Part shown: positions 1 to 9,062 of the stretch, in pieces
Numbering within the stretch: position 1 is the stretch's first letter
Layout: each line of letters begins with the position of its first letter
Assembly (NCBI RefSeq): GCF_011806405.1
Contig: NZ_JAATOW010000018.1
Coordinates: forward strand, 1 to 64,000
DNA: 64,000 bases
Source: Pseudooceanicola sp. HF7
GTDB lineage: Bacteria > Pseudomonadota > Alphaproteobacteria > Rhodobacterales > Rhodobacteraceae
Direction of reading: 5' to 3'
Translations under genes and position numbers: made by a program
Notes under the pieces: generated by a model
What the model saw: only the letters and a program-made list of their open reading frames with translations
Databases searched by the model: none
Told to the model about the DNA's origin: nothing

Positions 1-34
1 GATAAGCACCAGCAGGGCGGGCAAAGCCCGACCA

Positions 35-69
35 ACGGCCGATGGGGGCTCAATGCCCCCAAAGGCCGT
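35..69 (-). terminator. Stem-loop downstream of the M20 deacylase gene
   Basis: An interrupted inverted repeat (ACGGCC, GGGGGC, loop TCAAT, GCCCCC, GGCCGT) lies 19 nt beyond the stop codon of the minus-strand deacylase gene. The position suits a transcription end for that gene. There is no clear U-run, so it may be a weak or factor-assisted terminator. Confidence 0.4.
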
Positions 70-87
70 CGCCCCCTCCCCTGCCGG

Positions 88-1230
88 TCACCCCCGCAGA
101 TCAGAGAGCAGGCGGGCCAGCATCGCATCGCAGGCGGCAAGGGCGCTCTCTTCCAGGTATTCGTCCGGCTGGTGCCCCTGCCCTGCCATGTCACCGGGTC
201 CGCAGACCACGGTGGGAATGCCGAGACCCGCGAAAAAGCCGGCCTCTGTTCCGAAGGCCACCTTGGTCGTGCCCGTCCCGGCCAGGTCGCAGGCCCAGCG
301 GGCAAGCGTTCCGTCCGGCTCGACATCCAGCCCGGGGTAGGCCGAGAGGCGCTCGCGCTGCACCAGCCCGGCCTCTCCTTCGCTGTATTGCGCCTGCACC
401 TGCGCAAGCAGCGTGTCGATCCGGGCCTCTATCCGGTCCGGGGCATCGGCGGCCAGGTGACGGTATTCGAAATCGAGCGTCGCCAGGTCCGGCACGATGT
501 TCAGCGCCTGCCCGCCCTGCATCCGCCCCACGTGGAAAGTGGTATGGGGCACGGCATAGGCCGCGTCGCGCGCGCCATTGGCCCGATAGTCCTGTTGCAG
601 GCCGCGCAGCCCGGTGACCAGATCGGCGGCCATGTCCAGCGCATTGATGAACTGCGGGGCCAGGGCGGAATGGCCCGCCCGCCCCCGGCAGGTCACGCGA
701 TAGGCGGCCTTGCCCTTGTGCCCCAGGGCCACCTGCATCGATGTCGGCTCTCCCACGATGGCGGCGCGGGGCAGGCCGATGGCGGGCTTCAGATGGTCGA
801 TCATATGGGCGATGCCCAGGCAGCCGATTTCCTCGTCATAGGAGATGGAGAGTGTCAGCGGTGTGCGCAGGGTCATGGCCGAAGCCAGATCCGCGGCGCG
901 CAGCATGGCCGCAAGGAAGCCCTTCATGTCCGTGGTGCCGCGCCCGTAAAGACGCCCCGCTTCCCGCGTCAGGGCAAAGGCGGGCCTGGTCCAGGTCTGG
1001 CCGGTCACCGGCACCGTATCCACATGGGCAGAGAGCAGCACCCCCGGCCCCTCCGGCCCGATACTGGCAAAGAGCCCGGCCCGCTTGCCTTCGGGGGCGG
1101 GAATGCGGGTCAGGCGGGCCCCGCGCCGGGTCAGGAAATCCGTCACCCAGTCGATCAGCGCCAGGTTGGAGCGGCCCGCCGTGGTGTCAAAGCCGATCAG
1201 CCGGTCCAGGATCTCAAGCGTGGATGTCAT
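88..1230 (-). CDS. argE: M20 family deacylase, acetylornithine deacetylase (ArgE)-like
   Basis: A 380-aa cytoplasmic amidohydrolase of the M20/ArgE-DapE family, predicted to hydrolyse an N-acyl amino acid such as N-acetylornithine. The dinuclear-zinc motifs are visible: HVDTVP (His69, Asp71), GRGTTDMKG (bridging Asp101), YDEEIG (Glu133 general base, Glu134) and GEPT. Length matches ArgE. It is the last gene of a minus-strand run with a LysR regulator, a DUF1028 protein and a RidA protein. In Rhodobacteraceae that company suggests catabolism of an acylated amine or amino acid rather than arginine synthesis, so the exact substrate is uncertain although the family is clear. Confidence 0.8.
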   Translation of the reverse strand: MTSTLEILDRLIGFDTTAGRSNLALIDWVTDFLTRRGARLTRIPAPEGKRAGLFASIGPEGPGVLLSAHVDTVPVTGQTWTRPAFALTREAGRLYGRGTTDMKGFLAAMLRAADLASAMTLRTPLTLSISYDEEIGCLGIAHMIDHLKPAIGLPRAAIVGEPTSMQVALGHKGKAAYRVTCRGRAGHSALAPQFINALDMAADLVTGLRGLQQDYRANGARDAAYAVPHTTFHVGRMQGGQALNIVPDLATLDFEYRHLAADAPDRIEARIDTLLAQVQAQYSEGEAGLVQRERLSAYPGLDVEPDGTLARWACDLAGTGTTKVAFGTEAGFFAGLGIPTVVCGPGDMAGQGHQPDEYLEESALAACDAMLARLLSDLRG

Positions 1231-1322
1231 GGGGGTCCTTTCAGTGCCTGTCCTTCGGCGCTTTCTTATAGAGCGTGGCTATCAACGCGGGGCCAGGCCC
1301 GCAGTCGCCGGATGGCGGGGGG

Positions 1323-2315
1323 TCATGCTTTCGGCGCCTGGGGCGGCGCGTCCCGATCCAATGCAGGGGCGGCCTGGGGGCCGGCGGTGGCGCGGGCCAC
1401 GCGGCCGTTGCGGAAATCCTCTTGTATCCAGTCACGGGCGAAGTCGACGAAGCTGCGCACGACGCTGGTGGTTTCCGCCTGCGGGGTGGTCATCAGCCCC
1501 ATGCGCATCGGGCGCAGGTCCCCTTCCAGCGGCAGGATGCGCAGCGGGCGGCCATCCGGGGCGGCGCCGGTGACCGGGCGCATGTTGGCCAGCGAATAGC
1601 CAAAGCCGTTGGCCACCAGACTGCGCACCACCGCCAGGTCGCGGGAGCGCTCGGCGATCTGCGGGCGCAGGCCGGCCTCCTGGAAGAAGGACAGGAAGTA
1701 GTCATTGCTGTGCGGCAGATCGAGCAGGATCATCGGTTCTTCCGCCAGGTCCCGGACCGAGACGGCCTCTCGCGTGGCCAGCCGGTGATCGGGTGGCAGC
1801 ATGACGAAGGGCGGCAGGTCGATCAGCGGCACGAAGCGCAGGTCCGGCGGCATCAGCAGGTCATAGGTCAGCGCCACGTCGATCTCTGCCCGGCGCAGGG
1901 CGGCGACGATCCCGGTGGCATCCAGTTCCGCCTGGGTCAGGCGCACCTCTGGAAAGGCCGTCACGAAATCGCGGCGCAGGGCGGGCAGGACCACCTGGGC
2001 AAAGGTGACCATGCAGCCGATATCCAGCGGCCCGCGCACCTGGCCAGAGATATCGCCAGCCAGGTCCACCAGCCGGTCGGCTTCGCGCAGCACGGTGCGG
2101 GCCTGCGCAATCAGTCGCCGCCCGGCCTGGGTCAGGGACAGCCCCTGTGCATGCTGGCGCACGAAAAGCGGCAGGCCGAATTCCGTCTCAAGCTGGGAGA
2201 TCGCGGCAGAGATCGAGGGCGAAGAGACATTCACCCGGGCCGCCGCAAGGGTGATGCTGCCCGCCTCGCCCACGGCCACGAAGTATTCCAGCTGGCGAAG
2301 AGTGTAGCGGACCAT
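1323..2315 (-). CDS. LysR family transcriptional regulator
   Basis: A 330-aa LysR-type regulator. The N-terminal winged helix-turn-helix begins YTLRQLEYFVAVGEAGS and continues through SSPSISAAISQLE and LFVRQHAQGLSLT. A periplasmic-binding-like co-inducer domain follows. The start is placed at the ATG at 2315 because an in-frame extension upstream is proline/arginine-rich and unlike the family. It sits between the DUF1028 and M20 deacylase genes on the same strand, so it probably regulates this neighbourhood. The C-terminal 25 residues are alanine/proline-rich. The ligand is unknown. Confidence 0.85.
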   Translation of the reverse strand: MVRYTLRQLEYFVAVGEAGSITLAAARVNVSSPSISAAISQLETEFGLPLFVRQHAQGLSLTQAGRRLIAQARTVLREADRLVDLAGDISGQVRGPLDIGCMVTFAQVVLPALRRDFVTAFPEVRLTQAELDATGIVAALRRAEIDVALTYDLLMPPDLRFVPLIDLPPFVMLPPDHRLATREAVSVRDLAEEPMILLDLPHSNDYFLSFFQEAGLRPQIAERSRDLAVVRSLVANGFGYSLANMRPVTGAAPDGRPLRILPLEGDLRPMRMGLMTTPQAETTSVVRSFVDFARDWIQEDFRNGRVARATAGPQAAPALDRDAPPQAPKA

Positions 2316-2433
2316 GGCAGTCTTTCCGGTTGCGGCTTCGGGCGGCGGTGCCCCTGCACGGGGGCGCTTCCTGCAGGCTCTTCCATATGGGCCGTTTAGA
2401 CAAGCTGGCGCCTGCGCCCGAAGGCGGGTTCGC

Positions 2434-3108
2434 TCACTCGTCTCCGGGCACGCCGTAGGAGGGGGCCTCTCGCGGGTCGAGCGCGCGGGTGACATAGGCC
2501 TCCAGCTGGGGTTTGTAGACCTGCCAGGCGGTGGCGATAGCCTCGATCGGGCAGTCCTCGGTCCAGTCGCAGCGCAGGTCCGCCACCGGCCAGGAGACCT
2601 TGTCCACGATCATCATGCCGGCGGAATGCACCGGCCCGGCTTCGCCCCCGGCGGCAAGGCCGGCGCGCAGGGCGGCGATCAGGCGATCCCCGATATGGCC
2701 GGAGGAGGCCAGCCAGCCATCGACGATGGCCTGGGGCACGCCGGGATTGGCCAGCAGGTTGCCCCCCGAGGCGACGTTCTGCGCCTGCGCCTCTGACCAG
2801 GTGCCAAGGGCGTTGGGGCCGGAGTGGATGGCGGTGCCGCCCCGGGCATCCACCGCCAGCACCTGGCGGTATTCGGGAAAGCTGCCCTCCTTGCGGACCC
2901 TTTCGACGGCGGAGGCGGCATCGCCCCCCGCCGCCATCGTGTCCAGGACCAGCGGCCCGAGGGTGGGATCGGTCACGTTCTGGCTGGCCACGGCCCCCAC
3001 CCCGGCGCGGGCATAGGCGCAGCGCGCCGCCACCGCCGGAGAGGAGGAGGAGATGGCGATCCCGAACATGCCGGTTTCGGGGCAGCGGGCGACTAGGGAA
3101 AAGGTCAT
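2434..3108 (-). CDS. DUF1028 family protein (Ntn-hydrolase-like)
   Basis: A 224-aa protein of the DUF1028 family. It opens with MTFSLVARCPETGMFGIAISS, followed by AVASQNVTDPTLG, GGTAIHSG and ASGGNLLA, as in members with the Ntn-hydrolase fold. No reaction is firmly established for the family. Members are often found beside RidA proteins, amidohydrolases and amino-acid or peptide uptake genes, which is the context here. The RidA gene ends 4 nt upstream of this start, so the two are almost certainly co-transcribed. A role in hydrolysing a small amide or peptide is inferred only from fold and neighbours. Confidence 0.8.
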   Translation of the reverse strand: MTFSLVARCPETGMFGIAISSSSPAVAARCAYARAGVGAVASQNVTDPTLGPLVLDTMAAGGDAASAVERVRKEGSFPEYRQVLAVDARGGTAIHSGPNALGTWSEAQAQNVASGGNLLANPGVPQAIVDGWLASSGHIGDRLIAALRAGLAAGGEAGPVHSAGMMIVDKVSWPVADLRCDWTEDCPIEAIATAWQVYKPQLEAYVTRALDPREAPSYGVPGDE

Positions 3109-3112
3109 GGGA

Positions 3113-3550
3113 TCACGCCTGTTCTTGGGTAAAGGAATCCGGGATCACGGCGGTGCCGTCGATCTCAACCAGCCATTCGGGGCGGGCCAGGGCCTGGACG
3201 ACCAGCCCGGTGGAGACCGGGTGCACGCCGCGGATATATTCGCCCATGGTGCGGTAGACGGCTTCGCGGTGGCGCACGTCGGTGATGTAGACCACGACCT
3301 TGACCAGGTGCTCCATGCTGCCGCCGGCCTCTTCGATGAGCTGGCGGATGTTCTGCATCACCTTGTGGGTCTGTTCGACCGGGTCGTGGCTGTCGATGTT
3401 GCGCGCGTCCTCCAGGTTCTGCGGGCATTGGCCGCGCAGCCAGACGGTGCGTCCCCCGCGCGTCACGACGGCCTGGGCCAGGTCGTTGTCGAGGTTCTGT
3501 TCCGGGTAGGTGTCCTTCGTGTTGAAGGGACGGATGCGGGTATGGGCCAT
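3113..3550 (-). CDS. RidA family protein (reactive enamine/imine deaminase)
   Basis: A 145-aa member of the RidA/YjgF/UK114 superfamily. It hydrolyses reactive enamine/imine intermediates produced by PLP enzymes and oxidases, or acts as a related deaminase. Family features include VWLRGQCPQNLEDARNIDSHD, MQNIRQLIEEAGGSMEHLVK and PEWLVEIDGTAVIP near the end. The start is set at the ATG at 3550, since further in-frame sequence upstream does not resemble the family. It precedes the DUF1028 gene by 4 nt. Its pairing with a DUF1028 protein, a deacylase and a flavin monooxygenase suggests clean-up of imines during amine or amino-acid degradation. Confidence 0.85.
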   Translation of the reverse strand: MAHTRIRPFNTKDTYPEQNLDNDLAQAVVTRGGRTVWLRGQCPQNLEDARNIDSHDPVEQTHKVMQNIRQLIEEAGGSMEHLVKVVVYITDVRHREAVYRTMGEYIRGVHPVSTGLVVQALARPEWLVEIDGTAVIPDSFTQEQA

Positions 3551-3771
3551 GGTATCCTCGGGCAGGTGAGTGCCCCCGCCCGGGCAGGGCAGGAACGGGG
3601 TGTCGGGGCGCAGCGCCCTGCGGACAGGCTTGCCACCGGGAGGGGCGGCTTGGCAGTCGAAAGTTTCAAGCCGGGGCTTAGGTTTTTCCGAATATCCGAA
3701 ATCACGCGGGGTTTCACGCCCCGGGGGCGGCTGCGGGCGGTGGCTGCCCAATCTTTGCGCAAGGCGCGCGG

Positions 3772-5046
3772 TCAGGCCTGGGCCGGGGCGGCGCGGCTGG
3801 CCTGGGCGTGGTAGGCGGCATAGCTGCGCCGGGTCAGCATGTGATCGGCCAGCAGCTTGGCATCATGCCAGACCCCCCAGATGAAGGCAGAACCCCGGCG
3901 GCTTTGCCAGGGCAGCCCCAGGAAGTAGATCCCCGGCGCGCGGGAAATCCCGCGCTGGTGCTGCGGGCGACCCCGGTCATCGAAGGCGTCCACCTCGAGC
4001 CAGCTGTAGTCGCTGGCATAGCCGGTGGCCCAGATCACGGTGGAGATCCCTTCGCGCGCTAGGTCCAGCGCGCGCAGCGGATGGGTCAGGCACTCCGGGT
4101 CGGGCAGTGTTTCACGCGCGCCGGGGTCGGGCGGCAGGTCAAGCCCGTTGCTGCGCACATGGGCATCGGCCTCGTCCAGAAGGGCATGGAGGCTGGCATC
4201 GCCGCGCGCCACATTTTCTGCCAGGTCGGGCGCGAAGCGGAGCTTGCCGTCCTGGAAGCCGTCCGTGCGCCCCACCAGGGTCATGCCCCGGGCGGCCAGC
4301 GCGCGGAAATCGACGGTCTTGCCGCCCCGCGCCCCGGAGACGGCGATGGTCACATGTTCGCGCCCCGGCTCCATCTGCGCGGCATCCCATTTGCCCAGCA
4401 CCCCCAGCCACCAGCAGAAATCCCGGCCCCGGTAGCTGCGCGGCGGGCGCTCATGCGGGCCGACGGAAAGATGCACGCGGCGCCCGGCCTCCATCAGCTC
4501 TTCGGCGATCTGCACGCCGGAAGAGCCCGCCCCCACTACCAGCACGCCGCCCTTCGGCAAGGCGGCAGGATTGCGGTAGTCGGCGGAGTGCATCTGGGTG
4601 ATCCCGGCCTGTTCGGGCAGGATCGGCGGGATCACGGGTGTCTGGAAGGGGCCGGTGGCCGCAACGATGTTCTGCACCGCGTAGCTGCCCTGCGTGGTCT
4701 GCACCAGGTAGCCCGGCGCGCCGTCGCGCTTGCTGGCGCGCAGCACCTCGACCCCGCAGTGCACGGGGGCGTCGATCTGGCGGGCGTAATCCTCGAAATA
4801 GGCGGCCACGTCATCCTTGGCGACAAAGCCGTCGGGATCGCCGGGAAAGGTGCGGTTGGGAAAGCGATCATGCCAGGCCGGGCCATTGGCCACCAGGGAA
4901 TCCCAGCGCCCGCTGCGCCAGCGCTCCGCGATGCGGTTCTTTTCGATCACCAGGTGGGGAATGCCGCTGCGGGTCAGGTGTTCGCTCATCGCGATCCCGG
5001 CCTGCCCGCCCCCGACGACAAGCGTCTCGATCTCTGTCACCGCCAT
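3772..5046 (-). CDS. Flavin-containing monooxygenase / FAD-dependent oxidoreductase
   Basis: A 424-aa two-dinucleotide-fold flavoprotein. The FAD-binding GGGQAG lies at residues 12-17, the second Rossmann motif VVGAGSSGVQIAEE follows at mid-protein, and ATGY occurs near the C-terminus. This layout is typical of class B flavoprotein monooxygenases and CzcO-like proteins that oxygenate N or S atoms with NADPH and O2. The ATG at 5046 is chosen because the FAD motif begins within 12 residues; upstream in-frame sequence is low-complexity. It is separated by 221 nt from the RidA gene. The substrate is not evident from the sequence. Confidence 0.8.
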   Translation of the reverse strand: MAVTEIETLVVGGGQAGIAMSEHLTRSGIPHLVIEKNRIAERWRSGRWDSLVANGPAWHDRFPNRTFPGDPDGFVAKDDVAAYFEDYARQIDAPVHCGVEVLRASKRDGAPGYLVQTTQGSYAVQNIVAATGPFQTPVIPPILPEQAGITQMHSADYRNPAALPKGGVLVVGAGSSGVQIAEELMEAGRRVHLSVGPHERPPRSYRGRDFCWWLGVLGKWDAAQMEPGREHVTIAVSGARGGKTVDFRALAARGMTLVGRTDGFQDGKLRFAPDLAENVARGDASLHALLDEADAHVRSNGLDLPPDPGARETLPDPECLTHPLRALDLAREGISTVIWATGYASDYSWLEVDAFDDRGRPQHQRGISRAPGIYFLGLPWQSRRGSAFIWGVWHDAKLLADHMLTRRSYAAYHAQASRAAPAQA

Positions 5047-5195
5047 GCAAGGTCCCTTTGCTGTCCTGCGCCCCGGCACGGGGGCCATTCCTGCCCGAAG
5101 CATAGGAAGCAGGGCGGCGCGGCGACAAAGATGAATTGCCGAAGCACGGCTTGCGCTTTGCCTAAGAGGCCCCGGCGCGGCGGGGCTGAGCACGC

Positions 5196-5234
5196 GCAAA
5201 CGCCTGCCCCTGTTGGGCAGGCGCAGGCATTTGC
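5196..5234 (-). terminator. Hairpin(s) in the 330-bp gap after the phosphonate transport operon
   Basis: The gap from 5047 to 5376 holds no plausible gene. A strong stem (CGCCTGCCC, loop CTGTT, GGGCAGGCG at 5201-5223) is flanked by GCAAA and TTTGC, giving a bulged hairpin from 5196 to 5234. A second, shorter one (GCCCGG and CCGGGC) lies at 5279-5302. Either could end minus-strand transcripts that stop at 5377. No long U-run is present. Confidence 0.45.
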
Positions 5235-5376
5235 GGGAAAGCGGCCGGCCCGGGGCAAGGCGGCGAGGCATCGGCCGTTGCCCGGGAATTGGGCAATCCG
5301 GGCGAAGGGGGCGGCTGCGGGTCGGGCAGAGGCCCGCCCCCTGCCCCGCCGGAACGCTCAGCGCCAGCGGGGGCGG

Positions 5377-6003
5377 TCAGCGGTAGCTGGCGATGAAATC
5401 CTCTATGCTCATGGCGCGGATGTCCGGCAGGGCGGCCTGGTAGTCCTCTCTTGGCCAGTCCCAGACGGCGATCTGCATCAGCTCTTCCGCCTGGGCTTCG
5501 CTGAAGCGGCGCCGGATCAGACGGGCCGGAACGCCGCCGACCACCGTGTAGGGGGCGACATCGCGGGTCACGACGGCCCCCGCGCCCACCACCGCGCCGG
5601 TGCCGATCCGCACCCCCGCCGTTACCGTCACCCCGTGGCCGATCCAGACATCATGGCCAATGGTGACGTGATCCGCCTTGCGCCAGTCGAAGAAGTCATG
5701 GTCATCCGGCCCCAGCCCGTAGGCCTGCGAGCGATAGACCGAATGGTGCTGGACCGCGCGCCAGGTGGGGTGATTGCCGGGATTGATCCGGGTGGCATTG
5801 GCGATGGAGCACATCTTGCCGATGCTGGTCCAGACCACGTGGCAATCCTGGGTGATATAGGACCAGTCGCCCATGGTGCTTTCGCGCATGACCGTGCCGC
5901 GCCCCACCTCTGTCCAGGCGCCAAGGGTGCAATCCTTGACCCGGGCCTCTGGGTGGATGGTGGGGGACGGGGACAGGGCCGCCTTGTCGCCCGCGCCGCT
6001 CAT
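5377..6003 (-). CDS. Phosphonate-associated hexapeptide-repeat transferase
   Basis: A 208-aa left-handed beta-helix acyltransferase-like protein. Hexapeptide repeats run from about residue 15 ([14 protein letters not shown]) through [20 protein letters not shown] and [19 protein letters not shown] to PARLIRRRF. It matches the family of hexapeptide transferases that accompany phosphonate operons (TIGR03308 type), whose reaction is not settled; acetylation of an aminoalkyl-phosphonate is one suggestion. The ATG at 6003 follows an ACAGGTG ribosome-binding-like sequence. A TTG at 6063, inside the end of the permease gene, would add 20 residues. It is the last gene of the phnCDEE unit. Confidence 0.75.
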   Translation of the reverse strand: MSGAGDKAALSPSPTIHPEARVKDCTLGAWTEVGRGTVMRESTMGDWSYITQDCHVVWTSIGKMCSIANATRINPGNHPTWRAVQHHSVYRSQAYGLGPDDHDFFDWRKADHVTIGHDVWIGHGVTVTAGVRIGTGAVVGAGAVVTRDVAPYTVVGGVPARLIRRRFSEAQAEELMQIAVWDWPREDYQAALPDIRAMSIEDFIASYR

Positions 6004-6052
6004 GCGGGCACCTGTGTCACGGCCTGGCCGGGGATGAGGGGGAAAAGGGCGT

Positions 6053-6964
6053 TCATTTCGCAAGCTCCGATGTGCCGATCAGCCGGGCCCGGATCAGGCC
6101 GGACAGCCAATCGATGATGTAGACCATGGCGATGATCAGGAAGATGATCGACCAGGCCTCGTCCCACTTGTAGGCGCTGATGCGATCCGACAGCAGGAAG
6201 CCGATGCCCCCCGCCCCGACAATGCCCAGGATGGTGCCCGAGCGGACGTTGGATTCGAAATTGTAGAGCAGGATGGACAGGATCACCGGGTTCACCTGCG
6301 GCGCGATGGCGAAGCGGATCTGCTGAAGGCGCGATCCACCAGAGGCCTTGACCCCGTCGATGGGGCGTTCCGAGGTGTTCTCAAGCGCCTCGGAGAAGAG
6401 CTTTGCGAAGGTGCCCACCTCTGACACGGCGATGGCCAGGATGCCGGGCAGCGGCCCCAGCCCGAAGGCGCGAATGAAGATCAGCGCGAGGATCAGCGTT
6501 TCAAAGGCCCGGATCAGGTCGAAGCCGCGCCGGACCCCCAGCCGCAGAAAGCTGAGCCGGTTGATGTTGCGCGCGCCGAGGAAGGACAGCGGATAGGCCA
6601 CGATCGCCCCCAGCAGCGTGCCCAGGAAGGCAATGGCAAGGGTTTCGCCCAGGCCCTTAAGGATCTCGGAGAACTCCGCCCAGCTGGTCCAGACATGGGG
6701 CGGGAACATGAAGCTGAGCACCCGGCCCAGCCGTCCCATCCCCTCTGCGATGCGGGCCGGGGTGATGTTGAAATCGTAGATGCACCAGGCCAGCAGCGCC
6801 AGGAAAAGCCCCCAGAGCACCCCGCGGCGCAGGCGTTGGGACAGGGGCGCGCCGAAGCCCCCCGGCAGGCGGGCGCGGGCGGCGGCGATCCGTTCGGCGG
6901 TCATGGGTGGGGCGGCGTGGCCCCGGGGGGCGGGCTTGGCGGAGGTGGTGGATGTGGCGGGCAT
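6053..6964 (-). CDS. phnE: Phosphonate ABC transporter permease PhnE (second copy)
   Basis: A 303-aa inner-membrane permease of the PhnE family. Hydrophobic segments include [40 protein letters not shown] and [19 protein letters not shown]. The cytoplasmic coupling loop ([18 protein letters not shown]) and [17 protein letters not shown] are characteristic. It works with the adjacent PhnE, PhnD and PhnC to import phosphonates or related oxyanions. The two permeases follow each other (62-nt gap) and probably form a heterodimer, as in other alphaproteobacteria. The first ~40 residues are a Pro/Ala-rich cytoplasmic extension. Confidence 0.9.
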   Translation of the reverse strand: MPATSTTSAKPAPRGHAAPPMTAERIAAARARLPGGFGAPLSQRLRRGVLWGLFLALLAWCIYDFNITPARIAEGMGRLGRVLSFMFPPHVWTSWAEFSEILKGLGETLAIAFLGTLLGAIVAYPLSFLGARNINRLSFLRLGVRRGFDLIRAFETLILALIFIRAFGLGPLPGILAIAVSEVGTFAKLFSEALENTSERPIDGVKASGGSRLQQIRFAIAPQVNPVILSILLYNFESNVRSGTILGIVGAGGIGFLLSDRISAYKWDEAWSIIFLIIAMVYIIDWLSGLIRARLIGTSELAK

Positions 6965-7026
6965 GGGGGCGGGATCCTTCGGAAGGCCGGGTCTGTCGGG
7001 GCCTGATCGGGGACGTGAATGCGCGG

Positions 7027-7995
7027 TCAGATCACCTGGGCGCGCGCATCGCGGCGGCTCTGGTCCAGGTCCATCCCGATGATGCGGTGGCGCAGCTTTT
7101 CAGAGCCGTAGTCGATCAGGGCGACGGTGGCGAAGATGATCAGGAAGAGCGCCGAGAGGTCGGTGTATTCCTGGAAGGACATGGCGGTGCGGAACTCCTG
7201 CCCCAGCCCGCCGGCGCCGACGTAGCCGATGATCGAGGAAGAGCGCACGTTGATCTCGAAGCGCAGCAGCGTGTAGCTGACGATATTGGGCAGCACCTGG
7301 GGCACGGCGCCGTAGCGGATCTGGTCGAACCAGGTGCCCCCGGCGGCCCGGACCCCTTCCAGGGGGCGCATGTCGATATTCTCGTTCACCTCGGAATAGA
7401 GCTTGCCGAGCGCGCCGCAGGCATGCAGCCCGATGGCCAGCACCCCGGCCATGGGGCCGACGCCGAAGCAGAAGACGAAGATCAGCGCCCAGACCAGTTC
7501 CGGCACGGTGCGCGCGACCTCAAGGTAGCGGCGGGTGAGCCAGAGCCCCCAGCGGTTGGGCGCCAGGTTGCGGGCGGCCGGGAAAGACAGAAGGAAGCCG
7601 CCCGCCACGCCCAGGGTGGTGGCCAGGAAGGCGATCAGGATGGTTTGAAAGAGCAGCTTCAGCCAGATCTTCCAGCGCCAGAACCAGTTGGCCAGGTCCG
7701 CGCCCAGGCTGTCCCAGTGCAGCGCCGGCAGCGTCTTTTCGATGTATTCGCCGAGGCGGGGCAGACCCGCCGGCAGGATCCAGCGCCAGTCGCGCGAGCC
7801 ATCCGGCAGGGTGACCTGGGTCACCTTGAAGAAATCCCCCGCCCAGGAGGTCAGCGCGAAGAGCACCAGGAAGATCGCCGTGCCGACCACCCAGCCGATG
7901 CGGGCGCGACGGCGGCGGGCGGCATAGGCGTGCTCGAAGGCGCGCATGGGATCGCCCGGGCCGGCAGGCAGCGCGGGATCGGCGGTGGCGGTCAT
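7027..7995 (-). CDS. phnE: Phosphonate ABC transporter permease PhnE (first copy)
   Basis: A 322-aa permease homologous to its downstream neighbour. A first membrane span lies at about residues 35-55 (GWVVGTAIFLVLFALTSWAG). The coupling loop reads NENIDMRPLEGVRAAGGTWF, and SSSIIGYVGAGGLGQEF precedes a final membrane pair. It starts 81 nt downstream of phnD, after a strong intercistronic hairpin. It belongs to the transport unit phnC-phnD-phnE-phnE-transferase, preceded by a predicted PhnF operator at 9922. Confidence 0.9.
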   Translation of the reverse strand: MTATADPALPAGPGDPMRAFEHAYAARRRRARIGWVVGTAIFLVLFALTSWAGDFFKVTQVTLPDGSRDWRWILPAGLPRLGEYIEKTLPALHWDSLGADLANWFWRWKIWLKLLFQTILIAFLATTLGVAGGFLLSFPAARNLAPNRWGLWLTRRYLEVARTVPELVWALIFVFCFGVGPMAGVLAIGLHACGALGKLYSEVNENIDMRPLEGVRAAGGTWFDQIRYGAVPQVLPNIVSYTLLRFEINVRSSSIIGYVGAGGLGQEFRTAMSFQEYTDLSALFLIIFATVALIDYGSEKLRHRIIGMDLDQSRRDARAQVI

Positions 7996-8031
7996 GGGCG
8001 GGCCCCTGGATGATGCGAGAGGAAGGGAAAG

Positions 8032-8060
8032 CGGCGGCCGGAAGGATCCCCCGGCCGCCG
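8032..8060 (-). terminator. Intercistronic hairpin between phnD and phnE
   Basis: A perfect 10-bp stem (CGGCGGCCGG at 8032-8041, CCGGCCGCCG at 8051-8060) with a 9-nt loop lies between the solute-binding-protein gene and the first permease gene. Such hairpins often stabilise the upstream binding-protein message or cause partial termination, giving more PhnD than permease. Confidence 0.6.
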
Positions 8061-8076
8061 GATCTTTGCCGGGCGA

Positions 8077-8997
8077 TCAGGAGCCGGAGCGGCGCTGATC
8101 CTTGATCCACTGGCGCATGTCGACGATCCACTGGTAGCGATCGCTGTCCACGCGGGTGAAGCCGACCTCGGGATTGGCATCTTCGGGATTGAAGGAGGAA
8201 TAGAGCTTGTAGCCCTCCGGATCGTCCTGCGGGAAGGCCTCGATCGCGGCGGTGACGGCTTCGATCATCTCGGGGGGCAGGTTCTTGCGGAAGGTCCAGG
8301 GGCCGGAGGTGATCTCGGGGCTTTCCCAGATCTTGCAGATCACGCCGGGCTCGATCATGCCCTTGTCTTCCATGCGCTGGTAGATGCCGCTGACATCGTT
8401 GTCCTGGTAGGTGGAGGCCGTGTCGAAGGTGCCGTTGACCACGCCAGTCACATCCGCCTCGTGAGAGCCGCCGAATGTCACCGTGCCGAAGTACTCCTCG
8501 GGCTTGAAGCCCATGACCTTGACCATGTTGAAATAGGGCACGGCATAGCCGGAGGTGCTGTCGGGATCGGCGAAGGCATGGACCTTGCCCTTTGCGTCCT
8601 CAAGCGAGGTGATGCCGCTGTCGCAGCGGGTCACGACGATGGAGCGGTAACCGGTGTTGCCGTCCTTCTTCATGGCCGTCAGCGTCGGGACGACCCCGCC
8701 ATCGGTCGCGGTATAGGCCGCTGCATAGGAGGAAGAGCCAAGGCGGGCCACTTCGATCTGGTTGGCGGCCACGGCCTGGATCACGCCGTCGTAGTTGCCG
8801 GCGGTGAAGATCTCCACCTCGACGCCAAGGGCCTCTTCCAGGTAGAGGCGCAGCGGTTCGTTGCGCATCAGGCGGTCTTTCTCGTTCTCACCCGACAGGA
8901 TGCCGAACTTGATGACCTGGTAATCGTCCTTCCAGCCTTCGGCCAGGGCGGGTGCGGCGACAAGCGCGAGCAGCGCGGTGGCAGTGACGAAACGCAT
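8077..8997 (-). CDS. phnD: Phosphonate ABC transporter substrate-binding protein PhnD
   Basis: A 306-aa periplasmic binding protein. A Sec signal peptide ends at about residue 19 (LLALVAAPALA). The mature part has PhnD hallmarks: IKFGILSGENEKDRLMRNEP, YDGVIQAVAANQIEVARLGS, and the anion-site region ADPDSTSGYAVPYF around residues 145-158. It delivers phosphonate or a related oxyanion to PhnC-PhnE. It lies 65 nt downstream of phnC in this gene order. It is only distantly similar to the second PhnD encoded at 16727, so the two systems probably have different ligands. Confidence 0.9.
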   Translation of the reverse strand: MRFVTATALLALVAAPALAEGWKDDYQVIKFGILSGENEKDRLMRNEPLRLYLEEALGVEVEIFTAGNYDGVIQAVAANQIEVARLGSSSYAAAYTATDGGVVPTLTAMKKDGNTGYRSIVVTRCDSGITSLEDAKGKVHAFADPDSTSGYAVPYFNMVKVMGFKPEEYFGTVTFGGSHEADVTGVVNGTFDTASTYQDNDVSGIYQRMEDKGMIEPGVICKIWESPEITSGPWTFRKNLPPEMIEAVTAAIEAFPQDDPEGYKLYSSFNPEDANPEVGFTRVDSDRYQWIVDMRQWIKDQRRSGS

Positions 8998-9062
8998 GAT
9001 TGGATCTCCCTTTAGCGTTGTCTTGTGGGGTGGTTGGTTTTGTGGGGGTCCGGGATGCGGGG

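Noticed and set aside
5377-6063. TTG at 6063 as the start of the hexapeptide transferase
   Set aside because: It adds a Pro/Arg-rich stretch unlike the family, while the ATG at 6003 has an acceptable ribosome-binding site. It is not excluded.
4081-6117. A 678-codon open frame on the plus strand
   Set aside because: It runs antisense to the flavin monooxygenase and hexapeptide-transferase genes. Its product is His/Arg/Gly-rich low-complexity sequence with no family features, as expected for the mirror frame of GC-rich genes.
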